Origin: Osmia lignaria lignaria
Lineage: Eukaryota; Arthropoda; Insecta; Hymenoptera; Megachilidae
Reading direction: 5' to 3'
Assembly (NCBI RefSeq): GCF_051020975.1
Contig: NC_135037.1
Location: 3,286,001-3,350,000 of the forward strand
DNA: 64,000 nt
Shown here: positions 27,101-38,989 of the stretch, piece by piece
Numbering within the stretch: the stretch's first letter is position 1
How the letters are laid out: each line of letters opens with the position of its first letter
Made by a program: the position numbers and the translations under genes
Notes under the pieces: model-generated
Seen by the model: the letters and a program-made list of their open reading frames with translations, nothing else
What the model was told of the DNA's origin: nothing
Database searches by the model: none

Positions 27101-29450
27101 GGGACACGTAGGGGGTCGAAACGGAAGGCGGGCAGGAAGATGGAAAGACCAGTTGGTGCGTATGGCCACCGTCCAATGCACGGGAAGAGAATGACGGGAG
27201 GGTAGGTGTTTGCTTCCGGGAAATATTCTCTGTTTGGTTTCGCGCTTTAGAGATGGCTCCACTGAGTTCATACAGGGCGTAGGTTATAATTTTCAACGAA
27301 CCGGCTGCTTTGCGATACTGATCCCACTACTTATGTTTGATCGATAACGATTGAACTACCATGGGTGGATTATTTAAGAGAACGGTGCGATTAACACGGG
27401 GAAATTGTATTAGATTAAAATTGAATTCGTGACGTAAATATTCTTGATAAAAAATAGCTGGTCCTTTATTCGCCATCCTTCACAGTACACGTCCTGATCG
27501 TGCACGATGTTTTATGGAAGGACAATGGCGGTTCGAAAAATGGTTGCGAGCAACAGGACGATTTAGTGGACAAAAGGGAATCATAATCGTATTTTAAGCC
27601 AGTGAATCAGCGGAAGACGTCGATTGTGTGTCCAACGGCGGCTATTCCGCAAACTGATTGTTCGTACTGATTGCACTGTAGGACGGAAAGCCACGTGCAG
27701 TATGGCGCTTTGTATTATCAGACATTGCTGCTCTGACAAGCAGCTACGTACGATGCACAAACGTTCCCTCAGCATACAAACGACGCGACGTTCAGATGAA
27801 GTACGAAACGAGAGATCGAGTTCGCGAAATTGACCGTTAGCTATCGAAACTTGGTGGGGTTTGACTGGGAAATTCAAAGATCCCCCGCACCAATCAATTC
27901 CTCGGACGATGATGGAAGCTGAACCTCGAGGGTGCGTTATATCTCGACCCCTCGAATTGCGCATCGTTGAAAATTTATGAAAGGCTCAGGGCTCGCGAAA
28001 CAAACGATATCGATCCGCAAGTTATTTACTTCCATCCATAATAGAGGTTTTACGTTATGCGTTAACATCGCTCGGACTGCGTACCGTCCTCGCGGCGTCG
28101 ATTTAGAAGATAATTGTAGGGGGGTGAATTATAATGACTTTCTGGCTTGCGGAGATGAGTCAGGGAAGATTGAAGGGAAACGAGGGTGGCAGCTTATAAT
28201 TTAGACGTCACATCCTCCTCCTGTCTTGGGTAATTGAAAAGTTAACCCGATATTACCTCTTATGCTCGATTAAATTTTACTGTCTTGCCTCTGAGAGGAT
28301 ATAATGAATATTTTCCTACATTTGTCCTTTCTGAAATTATTCTGTCTGCCACCATACACACACGCACAGCAAACTTGCATTAACACCATTGACACGATTA
28401 TTATTCGGCTAGTTGGGTTACTCGGAGGAAGTCCGATCGAGTGCGGACAAAATAACGGGATGTGTTCATTGGATAAATTGTTAGTGATGTCTGGCGGTAG
28501 TATTATCATCGTTGCGGCTTGGCCAGCCGATTGACGAGTATTGAGAAAGTTATTAAAGCTATCATCGACTGGTCAGATTCGCTATCGAGAAGAAGTAATC
28601 AATTTTTCCGTCGGTGTTGGTCGATCTGATATCATCTTGGTGCGGTCGGCGGCTTTTCGATCGGATTCCCGGAGAAAGGAATTGCCTCTATGGAACTATA
28701 TATCGAGGCCACCTCGTCAATTTTCGCGTACCATGAGGTCGCGCGATAAAACGGCAATTATTTTTCCGCGACGCGAGAACCGATCGGATCGATTTCGTTT
28801 CCGGTAATTGTAAACCGCGAACGAGGGATTTCCTGTTGACAAATGTTCACCCATAACCGTGCCGATCCCCACGGAAAATGTCTTTTTCGTAAATCCAACA
28901 GCGCGAAAGCAGCTGCTTTTCACGTAGCAACGACGCTCGGGAAAATTTCCCTTTGCGGTATTTTGAAGGATTTCCAGAAATATTATGAGGATCCGGTTCG
29001 CAAAAGAGAGTCGAACATTGTATGCGCGCTCCGGTTCCCCTGGGTGCCGTACCAAAGCTCTCGGAAAACTTTCCTGCGCCTCCGAATACACTCTGAACTT
29101 CTTTTATCTTCGACTGTTCTGCGTATCGTATCATCCCCGTTCTCCTTTATTTTCCAGATTTATATTTATGTGTATCCTCTCTTTCGCATTCGTTTTTTCT
29201 CTCCTCCTTGTCGCGGGATCGGATGCTATCGACGCGGAACGGGGAAACGAGAATACATATCGAACTGTATTATTCACCGCTATTTGATCCTGTGGGAGTA
29301 CGTAACTCCAACTTCCAATAAACGTTACTACTCTTCGTCCCTCGAGCTGCGTTGGCTTCTGTTTCGCCGACGTTTATGCCCTCGACTTTCTCCGCTTGCC
29401 ATTATTGCTTGCCTCCCTTCTTCTTCTTCTTTGTCTGTTTCAAGTCGTAC

Positions 29451-29464
29451 TTTTTTTTTTTTTT
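29451..29464 (+). repeat. Poly-T run of 14
   Basis: A homopolymer preceded by a TTCTTCTTCTT stretch; intronic low complexity. Confidence 0.85.
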
Positions 29465-32400
29465 CTCAAAACCCTCTTCAATATATATTCAAATCCTCCT
29501 TGAATGATCTTGCATATCGTAAAGTAGCGATAATTAAAATTTAGACCTTACGCAACACGTTTCATGGAATTTCGCAGTTAAGAGCCATAGACAGACCTAA
29601 GTCGACGAGATGGTTGCGCTTCGGTCGTCAGTTACTTGTCTCGTTTACTTAGTTCGAAAACACCGAGGCACAGTTTCGTCGGCGATGACTGCTGGCACTC
29701 CTCTCGTCTCCTCTTCGTTCCTCTGAAGCTCGCGGAAAACGGCGCGCCTGCGTCTACACGCGACTAAGTTAAGAGCTGAACCCTTTCATGCCTCCAAGTA
29801 GCCAGCACGGTCGTTTCGTCGTTTGCCGACTAATTAATTCATGGAGTTGGTTTACCTTGACGGGCCTCGAGTGCGGCAAGACGTCGGGGATAACTCGTCG
29901 AGTAGCTCGTGTCTTGTCGCTTTTAAGGTCCCCAAATGGTACCGTCTCTCGCTTCTCCTCTCTGGTCTTTGTCTCTGTCAAGACCTTTCGCATCTTACCA
30001 TCATCCTCTTGCCTTTCGCATTCTCCTCTACCAGCCTGCGGGCTCCGTATCCGTCTTCCTTGGTGTACATTACAGTGCTGGATACACGAGCCACTTGCTC
30101 TTGCGACTACATCGGGCCCAGATTAAACCAAGTTTCAACTCGATAAATTCTCCAACTTAACGGATTAACGTATCAAACTATCCCTTGAGTTACACGACGA
30201 CGCGACGGTTCAAGAGACAGGGGAAACTTCCATCTGACTTTGTGAGTTCGCTTTAATGTCCGCCCTTCAGGCCTTTGCGGTCTGTTTGTGAAATTTCCAA
30301 CCAGACGGATCCTCTGATTCGTTTAATTCGTCACTCCACTGTCCTAGCGAACCGATACGTTTGAATTTTATTTTATACGTTTGTTGTTCAGTTCTGACGC
30401 TGTATCCGTAGCCCTGGGTGATGGATGCGTTGTTTTTGTTTACCACCGAATAATTTTATCAGCACGCTTCGATCTCGGCGTGGTTCCACGGGATATAGTT
30501 AAATAAAAGTTCCTAAACTCGAACAACGAAATCGTTTCGCGATACTTCAGTCAACGTTCTCTATAAATTTATCCGACATTCCTGAACCGTATCCTATCTC
30601 GGTGGCTACAATTGATTCACTGTCTAGCATTCCAAGGAACGGCATTTAGCTGTTCTCAGCACGGTTCGCTATCTGGCTATACTATACCGGGAGACGAAAC
30701 ACCGTCAGAAGTTGCTGTTCGTCGACAGAGGTATTTCGATGAACGGGCGAAACTCTGCAGGGCAAGAGAGTAGGATGCCCTGTCGTGTTCTATTCTAAAG
30801 ATTCTATGCCGTTTCGTCGTGCCAGCAGAGGCGGAGGGAAACGCGTCAAACTATGCTCGGACTCGAAAGTTCCCGCCTTTCACACCGCGACACCCTGATT
30901 GTCCAGAAGCTAGGCTATTCGAATCCGCCCCCCATCTTCTGTTCAACTTCCGAATTAGCGCAAGGTTTTCCTAACGATTTTCCGTCACAATAAACGATAG
31001 GCAGTAGTGAATAAGCCGCGATACAATGGGTGCGAGCTAAACGGAACAATCGTTAATGCAACCGGAAAGAGGAAGAGGGGTCAACGGTATAACGAGCAAA
31101 GTCGCCAGACATTCTTCTGTTGACCAACGTGCCGAACTCGCATCGACGCGAAAAAAGTATTCCTCTTCGAATATTAATGCGAGAAAGTGTATTTACTTGG
31201 ATACAGAAGCGAAGGGAGCCTGGACGAAAGGAACGGAGAAGCTCGGGTCAGGAAATCACTTTTGCCGTCGGGGATCACCGAAGAAGAGATTCTCGGACTT
31301 TTGTTCAAGGGTACTTCTTCTGTGGACTCTTCTCTTTTTTTTTCAGTTCGTCTCCTCGTTTCTCGACCGTCCACCGTTCACCGAAGAAAAATCTGCGACC
31401 AGACGTTGGTCCAAAAGTCTCCGCTTTTCTATCGCGCATCTTATCCGGCGACGTTGATGAATCACGGCGAAACAATATTATACCGGGAATTACATGAAAA
31501 TCTCTTTGAAAACGATACCGTCCACCGTCTATCCATACGCGAATATTTCACTCGATCGATTCCAATTATTCCCATTGAGGTAAACCGTGGCTGGCTCGCT
31601 TGAATCGTGACCGTTTGTACAAATTGAAAGATAACCATACCCGTCAAACGCAGACTGTTATATTACCATTCAGATCGCGTTTCCGTTTGACGTATTAAAA
31701 ATTAATGAAAACACGCGATTAAGGTACTTCTGCAATTGCATTCGAGCGAAATTGAGTGAAAAGCAGTTGATTGATAGTCGTGTAATTACGACGAATGCGA
31801 TTAATTGAAATAAAAAATACAGAAAGAAGATTAGAATTGTTTCAATAAGGGTGTCGAATGTATTAATAACTGTCTCATTCCTCGTTGACGACAGAAACTA
31901 GCTTTATTCATTTTAGACCGCGTGCACAAACACTTGCGACAAAGTCTCGTAACTTGGTCGCGCAATATGGCCAGAAACGGAGTGACGTTGAGCGCAACAA
32001 GTGGAGAACAAAGTTTCATTCGTATCCGTACATTCGAGCACACTGTACACATATATTACGGTATTAAAGAAACGATCGAATTGAGCAAACGTTACGTCCG
32101 AGTTTCAAGCTTGCTTACGCAATTGCAGAATTTCACGAGATCTAAAGACAGGTCTTTAAAGTTCGTACAGACGCGTAACGAAGCAACGATAATTGCTCAG
32201 CATGGCCGGAAGTTCGCGTTACTTTGACGTGGCATTAATCTACGATTTCCCTGCTCGCACTAGCTACAATTGCACCGACGGATAGATGGCTTTCACCTGC
32301 GTTTGGAACACTGTCGCGCGGTTAGAATTATGCGTGTACTCCCACAGCGTGTATACACGGGCTGGTGTAAATTAAAGGACATTAAAGCTAAAATAGAGCC

Positions 32401-35204
32401 GGTTGTAAACGGAAAACTATAGCTTGAAAGGCAATTAACGAGGACATCCTAAAGTACTTTGTCTTAGGATCCTATAATTTAGGGTATGAAAAACGACGCA
32501 AACTTCGCAGATGATCTAAGAGCATCTCTTGTAACATCATGCATCCCAAGTATGTCGCAAGAGGGCAATTTCCACAACAACGTCTCATCGATCATCTTCC
32601 AAAGGTATTTCTGAGACGAACAGATCCTAAATTATCCTGCGAGCCTGTGTCATCAACCGTGTAGCGAAAGTGTCGCTTATTTTTGTAGAAATCTCGTCGC
32701 GAGGTAAAGTCTTCTTCCATCCCTTAACAGGAGCACTTTATCTTTCGTACGCGCTCAACATACCCGGACAACGCTCAAACTTAAACCACTCGTGTCGGTG
32801 GTTAGTATGTTGGAGTATTATCTCAGGTTTACGTCTGCGTTATCAGGTAGCACGTCGTTGAGAAAACCGAGTAACCGGAGCGAAGAGCGCGACGTTTTAC
32901 GCGCGAAACCGGTGTCCTGGGGAATTACTAGGACCAGCTATTTCCTAGACGATCTTTATACGATCCTCTACTATTCCTACCGCTTCAAATTTACGTTACC
33001 ACTCCTGTTTACCTCAATCTCTATTTTTCACAAATTTCTCCAACTCCGTTCAACCACGCGTAAATATTTATACGAGCTTTCGCTTCTCATCGATATTCCA
33101 TGTTCCCACAGCAGCGGTCCATCTTCCCAGAGCATTGTTCCGTCATCCCTGCGGCAGACAGACGGTGGAAGTCGTCATGGGAAGCTGTAACGCTGCCCGG
33201 CGCCGACTGTTGCGTCTTGAGAGTGAACAGAGCCCCCGAGTCTAGCGGGCATGGGACACTTCCGCATGCAAATGCGAACCGGGATACAATCAAAGCACTG
33301 TCGAGACTATACATATTCAAGCGGTCAGCATGGGTAAACACCGGCCCAAACGGACCGACCAAGGTTTACCTCGGCTACCTGCAGCTGTACACACGCACAC
33401 AACCAGAGCACCGAGGATCCACGACGTTCCGTTCCGTATGCGAAGAGGAACGCGTCGTGTGTAACGTCACGAAATGGACGGCGGGAGGGAGGGGGAGGAG
33501 AAGCGTCGGGACGCTGCGAGGTACAGCGGTGTATACAGAACCGAGACACAACGGAATCTAGCGGGGTGCTATGGCGAATATACACGACCGACAGGGCGAA
33601 GCCCATCAATTTCCCATTCAATTCGCAGCCTCGTCTCCCGCCTTGCGAATTCTAGTCCTGACGCGACTCCTACCAACCCATCTCGCATTCCATCTTGAAA
33701 CGGGATCCTACAGCCAGGCTGTCGATTCCAGCCGTTTCCCTTCGCACTGTCTAGTCACGTCTGTTAATGCGAAATAAATACTGTCACATCCGAGAGTAAT
33801 ACTTTTTTGACCAAGATGTTCTTTAATCAAACCTATCCTGTTTCCTTTTTAACCATGTTTCAATAGTTGAGAGAAATGATTATTCTATCACTTCAATCTT
33901 AAGTTTAGATTAAAATGTTTAATTTGATTGAACGATTAGCGTTCGAAGGTGAAGGGTGTATTTAAAGGTGATGTATTAAAATATTCGTTTCGGTCAATTG
34001 AATAGCTAATTCAATAGTAGACGATTAATTCATATAAGCGTTTGAAGCGAACCATATCATAGTTACCCATAAATTTATCAAATGCCCTCTCGTGTTTTAA
34101 CACAGAGGCAAATTAAAACTAATTAAAAAATTTAATCACCAAATGAGACTGATAATCGAATATCCCAATTGAACTGATCAATCGTTAATTACATTAAATA
34201 TTACCCGATGCTATCTCAATTTAACATTGGTCAGGTCGTTTTCATATTACACGAGGACCTTTGAAGGCGAATTCGAGTAAAGGGGACGAACGGAACGATC
34301 TGAAAATTTATTCCTTGAAACGTCACTGAGAGTCGGATATCCCGGAAGCAATAGCCGACGATCCCTGGAGATTGCATTAGGGACCAACAGGTAATTGGAT
34401 CCATTGCAAACGCGGTGGCTTGTTTAACAAAGTATCGTGGAAATTCGATCGTATTTGCGTGCACCTGATACGCGTAACCTTTTTCCAAGCGTCGAACGTT
34501 TCCATTAACGGGCTAGTTTAATTTGTGACGTGCACCAGCCAGTGGCGGAAACTTCGGGTAAACGGATATCGAAGTTGGCTTAGAATTACCAAGGATAATC
34601 TCGTACCACCGGTTTAACCGTGAATCATTTCAGAGTTTACTATCGCGTTATCTCGACTCGATTCTGATGTTTCTTTACATTTACATGGAGGAAACGTGGA
34701 AATCCGCGAGAAAAGCGTTTACGTCGTTTACGCCGATTCGACGAGCGTTTCCAAGCTTCATCCCAGCAATTAAGCGTCAATTATGCATTGTCACTGTCGT
34801 TAATTAATCGTTAACATCTTTGCTACAGGCTTTGTCGCAATCTCTTCGACCGTTTCATCGAGTTTACGAGTCCTTCATTTTCCATCGTTATGATCATTAC
34901 CTTCATTACGTTGCTCGTTTGTTAGCAGTCTGACGTCACATCGTTCCTTAAACGTTCGAGCTTCTATTCCAGGCCACGAATTCCGTCGACCAATAAATGA
35001 CATCCTCAATATTGACCTTACCCTGGAATCTCCATTAACGTTCCCGTTCCCTTTCGACCGAAAGAAGAAGCTTCCCTCGATGTTTCTCAACCTCGGCTCG
35101 AACGTATTCCTTCTCGATTAAAACTCCGATCGAAGGGGACACTGGCAACCGTTTTATTGTGTTTATTTCCTCCGACATTCGACGTGGAAGCAAACATCAA
35201 CGGT

Positions 35205-35435
35205 GAACGAAATTTCTTTTGCAAAATTGCCAAGATAGTACTCGAGCAATTGAACGACGCGTTGATTGTGAAACTTCGAATCGGCGATTTCTAATTCGAA
35301 GGGCGAATGAAATTTCTTTCGTGCAATCGAGAACTTGTTCCAGCTGATAGAGGAACTTTGAATCTTTCGACTGAAATTCGAAGGGCGAATAGAATTTCTT
35401 TCGCGAAATTGGGAATTTGCTACTCGCATAGTTAA
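35205..35435. repeat. Degenerate tandem repeat, unit about 80-100 bp
   Basis: Three copies of a core reading GAAT(G/A)GAATTTCTTTCG-like sequence begin near 35205, 35305 and 35387. Copies two and three are the most similar: both share AATTCGAAGGGCGAAT (from 35293 and 35375, 82 bp apart). Both continue through TTTCTTTCG, an AA(T/C)TTG-like stretch and end near GC(T/A)GATAG or GCATAG. Copy one is more diverged. This is an old minisatellite-like array within the large intron. The repeat shifts reading frame between units, which argues against it being a coding repeat. Confidence 0.75.
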
Positions 35436-38400
35436 GTAACGGGTCGAATAAGGAAACTCTGAAAATTCGAGTTTGTATCAACCCTTTCCACGGATTATTC
35501 GTCAGTTCGCTCCGCTGATGCACCCTCGTTTGCAAGCATACCACGAATTTCGAAGAAAGCATCGTTCGCGGAAGAAACTTGTCCTGATTCGCGGGAGCAC
35601 GTCGCGTCGGTTCAAAGACAGGGTCGACAAACGACGTAAATATTTGCACGCGTTTAACGACGTTTATCGCGATCGAAGCGCAGCCGGGCGACGGGATGCT
35701 CAAAGGGCGAGAAATGGGATCGCTGGAGCGACAAAACGTTTGTATGCCGTCAGGGAAATTAGCGTGCATCCACGTTTCGCCTCGATTTCGTCGGGACAAT
35801 GAGCAAATTAATTCGCTCGGATCGCTGTTTGATTTCATTAGCGTTTTCGAGCTACAGGCCAAGATAACGATGCTCGATCGCGTAATTTCGAGTCAGAGAC
35901 GTCGTTAATAAAAACGATACGCTTCATTACTCGCTATTAAACGAAGCTGCGTGTATTCCGAATGTTCCTTGTCCTCTGGTGTATCGTAATTTCGCGCTTC
36001 GATTCGTCGTAACGACGGATGCTTGCTTTACGGCGTCCGTGTATCTACCACCTCGCACCTCTGGCGTCGCGACGACAATTAAGCGGCGCGCGCCTCTCCT
36101 TTGAACTTGGTGTCAATTTCGTCGTCGAATCAACTGATTCTATTTACCGACGAGTAATTAACGCCATTGGCGGATCCGCCGTGCCGAGCCGCCTGTGAAA
36201 CGACCAATAATTCCCGTTCGCCGCTTAATTAACGTGTCAGGTAACAGTGTATACCTGGAGGAAAAGATCGTCCTCCCGAAGTAGAAAGGATAAACGGTAA
36301 CCCGGAGTGAAAAATTTACCATACCCAACGTTTGATTCGTAATTCAGGGGTATATCACATATTCTTCCTACGTAACTCAGCGGATTATCACATATACTCG
36401 TATATTTTTCACTGTCTACCCGCTTCCTGTTTCCTTGCTTCTTTCCTCTTTGTAATAAAGCTTCCTATCCGCGTAGCTCCACGTCCGGCCGTTAATTATT
36501 CTTGGGTTCGAGCGATTTTCTCTACCCGTAAGCTCTGCCAGTCAGCTCGCACGGCCAATTATTTTTTAATCTCGCGGCTGCCGCGTCACGTTTAAAACAT
36601 CCCTCGTCACGAGCTGGGCATCCGTTAATTACCTATCGATCCGACGACAACGTTACCTAAGCGGTACACTGTAATCTGGCCAGAGGTGACGGCACCGATG
36701 GTGCGAAGGGTGGCATCGTCGAACAGAAAAGCAAGCGGACAACTTCTTTCTTTTCGCCTCGTCCTCGAGCAGCAACCCCCTGTGTCCTGACGACTAATCA
36801 ATTTTCCATTCACCGTCATCAACTGACGGATGACTTACGATCCGCCTCGGGCTTTTAATAAATCAACAGCACATCGCTCCTTCCGAAACGCAGCCATCAC
36901 TCTTCCGTGGGTAGAAAAGCGGAGCACCGCGCCGCAGGGAAAACGCTGGTAGGCGTAAAATCCTCTTGTCCTGTCGCCGCGAACAAGAGGTTCGGTGTCG
37001 TTCTTTCGTATCTGGACAATCGATCTTTCCAACGGCCGACGTACGTCGCGATACCTTGTAAAAGATCCCTCGAGTTTCCGGGCTATTCCTCTACACGACA
37101 TTCCACGTCAACCCTCTACATTCTGTAAATTATTTTCGCAAGAGGGACACAGGTCGCTAAACCGACTGAAATCTAAGGGCACAACTTTGCTCCAGTGCAT
37201 ACACGTTGGTACTTTTATAAATCCAGCCAGTCTTATAAGACCTGGCGTGCTGTCCGATTAGACGCGTTTACGGTGCACGGGTATAAACGAGGGTTGTAAA
37301 TCCCGGCATATGAATGCTCATATCCCTCGGCTTTACCTCTCGGGCCCGTTTGGTCTCCGGCGAAAGGTAGCGGCCCGTAATACGGAAGACGGCGATAATG
37401 GCCACATATGACTCGCCTCGTTGCATCGTGGCATCCGATAGCCTCGAAAGAATGAATCCAGGTTATCCAACTGGCCCGAGCGATTTTTCTTCCTAGCTAC
37501 CAGTCGCTGCGAGAACTTTTACCGTTGAAATAGATCGTAATAACGCTACCACCCAGCCACTTTCCAGCGCGTGAAATTTTATAAAGTTACAGCCCGACTA
37601 TCTCCGGAGAGCTTTATTAATCGCGAGAGTAGCGGAAGATAGCTGGTATCGGTTGCAGGCATGCCTCGGAGACGTTCAAATAAATAGAGCTCATTGTTTG
37701 CCTTTCTTACGAAATGTTTTTCCACCCTCGCAAAGTGTCCGTCAGCTTCGAAACAACTCTCTGATACTCGTGCCGCCTTACGGATGTGCTCTTACGAACG
37801 AGGATAATGGATAACCGGGTTGTATCGAGCGTGCGGTACGTAGAGCGGCTTATCGCAAGCTCGCAGGGGGATGCCCAGCGGCGGCTTATCGACCCCCCAG
37901 CCTTGACAGCTTTCCACCTTCGCCACGAAACCCTGGCAGACGATCGTCCAGAGATGACGAGCGTTGATCGAAAGTCCTTGGAGACTTTCCGCGCTCCGTT
38001 CGAAGGGAACTCTATTATTTATACTAGGCGGAGATAAGGAATCAAGGTTTAACACTTTATCAACGGGATGGATGCGTTTGTTACTTGAATTCAAGGGGGA
38101 AGAGTTGATCGAAATTCTGATCAGAGCGAAACAAAACGCCAGAGAGTTTGCGTGTGTGGCAGTGTATCAAGGACGATCGAGGAAATTTCTCGGTCATTCG
38201 TTGGCGTGTACCGATTTTCCGCCACGGATCAACAGCTTCGTGCTTTTATTTTCCCGGCAGCAGTCACGTTGGATCCTTCTAAGGATTTCGAACACTGCTC
38301 CCGAGACTGCGGGCTACTTAAATCAGCAGCGAGTTCATTGGACGCGAGATTTGCGGAACTGCGGCGCTTTGCTCGCGGATTACGCAAATTCGACAGACGT

Positions 38401-38874
38401 CTTTGGGATTCGGGGCTGACTGTCCAGCGTGTTCGTTTCAGGGAATAACGGAGGACAAACGAGAGTTCACGGGGATGAGTTGAAAGACTCGAGAGGGCAA
38501 ACGGAAGTCGTGTCTGGATTTCGCGTTCGTGACGCGAACGTATGAATAGGAATATTTTCCAACGAACCGAAGTAAATGCGCATTTTGAACGACGAAACAC
38601 GAAATTAGAACCCTGTTCCCTTTTCACGACGATGAAACTTTCTTCCGCGACAACCAGCGAAACTCATCAAGCTTTTCAGGGAGTTTTCTAGCACCGAAAG
38701 TAAATTCCCTAGTAGCTGGTCCTAACTTGTCTAATCGTTTATTTAACCCGGTAAAACGAGGCAGCAGGCTCACCCTCTGATCTTAACCCCGCCTCCATTA
38801 TCGATGGAGAGAAAATGGTAAAAAGTAGACAGGCAACAAAGTGGATTATTGAGTCTGTACGTGGCTGTACTTAC

Positions 38875-38989
38875 AGATTGTAGTGCACGTCCGCCATGTT
38901 CGGTCGATAGCGAAGCGCCTGGACGAACGCTTCCTCTGCCTCGGCGACACGTCCCTGGGCGCTCAGCACGCTGCCCAAATTACCATAAG
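38875..38989 (-). CDS. TMTC2: TMTC2-like exon d: first TPR
   Basis: This 115 bp exon has two bases completing an Ala codon, 37 full codons, then CT of a split Leu codon. It reads YGNLGSVLSAQGRVAEAEEA and on to ALRYRPNMADVHYN. That is a canonical 34-residue TPR (G/L/Y/A/F/A/P positions filled) and matches the first TPR of TMTC2 after NPxKA. The acceptor is gattgttgcag and the donor TCT|gtaagt. The G expected at position -1 of the donor is missing, but the gtaagt is ideal. TPRs of this family face the ER lumen and are thought to bind protein partners or substrate. The exon is flanked by 4.5 kb and 23.3 kb introns and would be missed by ORF-length gene finding. Confidence 0.9.

Larger units (their letters stand above)
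15557..38874 (-). other. 23.3 kb intron between exons d and e
   Basis: The intron is bounded by gtaagt at 38874-38869 and the acceptor ctgtttcag at 15557. Because the phases of exons d and e join exactly, no constitutive coding exon is missing inside. Long open frames (216, 219, 221 and 233 codons at about 19.8, 20.9, 35.5 and 29.2 kb) show no recognisable domain and overlap on opposite strands. It contains a triplet-biased stretch at 19.8-20.3 kb, a pair of CAGCTG sites near 21.12 kb, T runs at 24157-24172 and 29451-29464, a GT-rich patch near 26.4-27.0 kb and the tandem repeat at 35.2 kb. A nested gene cannot be excluded by eye. Confidence 0.7.

Noticed and set aside
27581..27964. Minus-strand open frame of 127 codons suspected as a transposase fragment
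   Set aside because: Compared by eye with mariner and other insect transposase motifs; no convincing match and no terminal repeats found.
28843..29544. Plus-strand open frame of 233 codons in the large intron
   Set aside because: No recognisable domain; overlapped by long frames on the other strand; Ser/Arg/Phe composition follows local T/C-rich DNA, with a poly-T run encoding its Phe stretch.
33087..33561. GC-rich patch with overlapping open frames on both strands
   Set aside because: No recognisable protein, splice-consistent exon or known repeat; treated as compositional.
35197..35862. Minus-strand open frame of 221 codons with apparent repeats
   Set aside because: The repeats come from a DNA tandem repeat that changes frame between copies, so it does not behave as a coding repeat.
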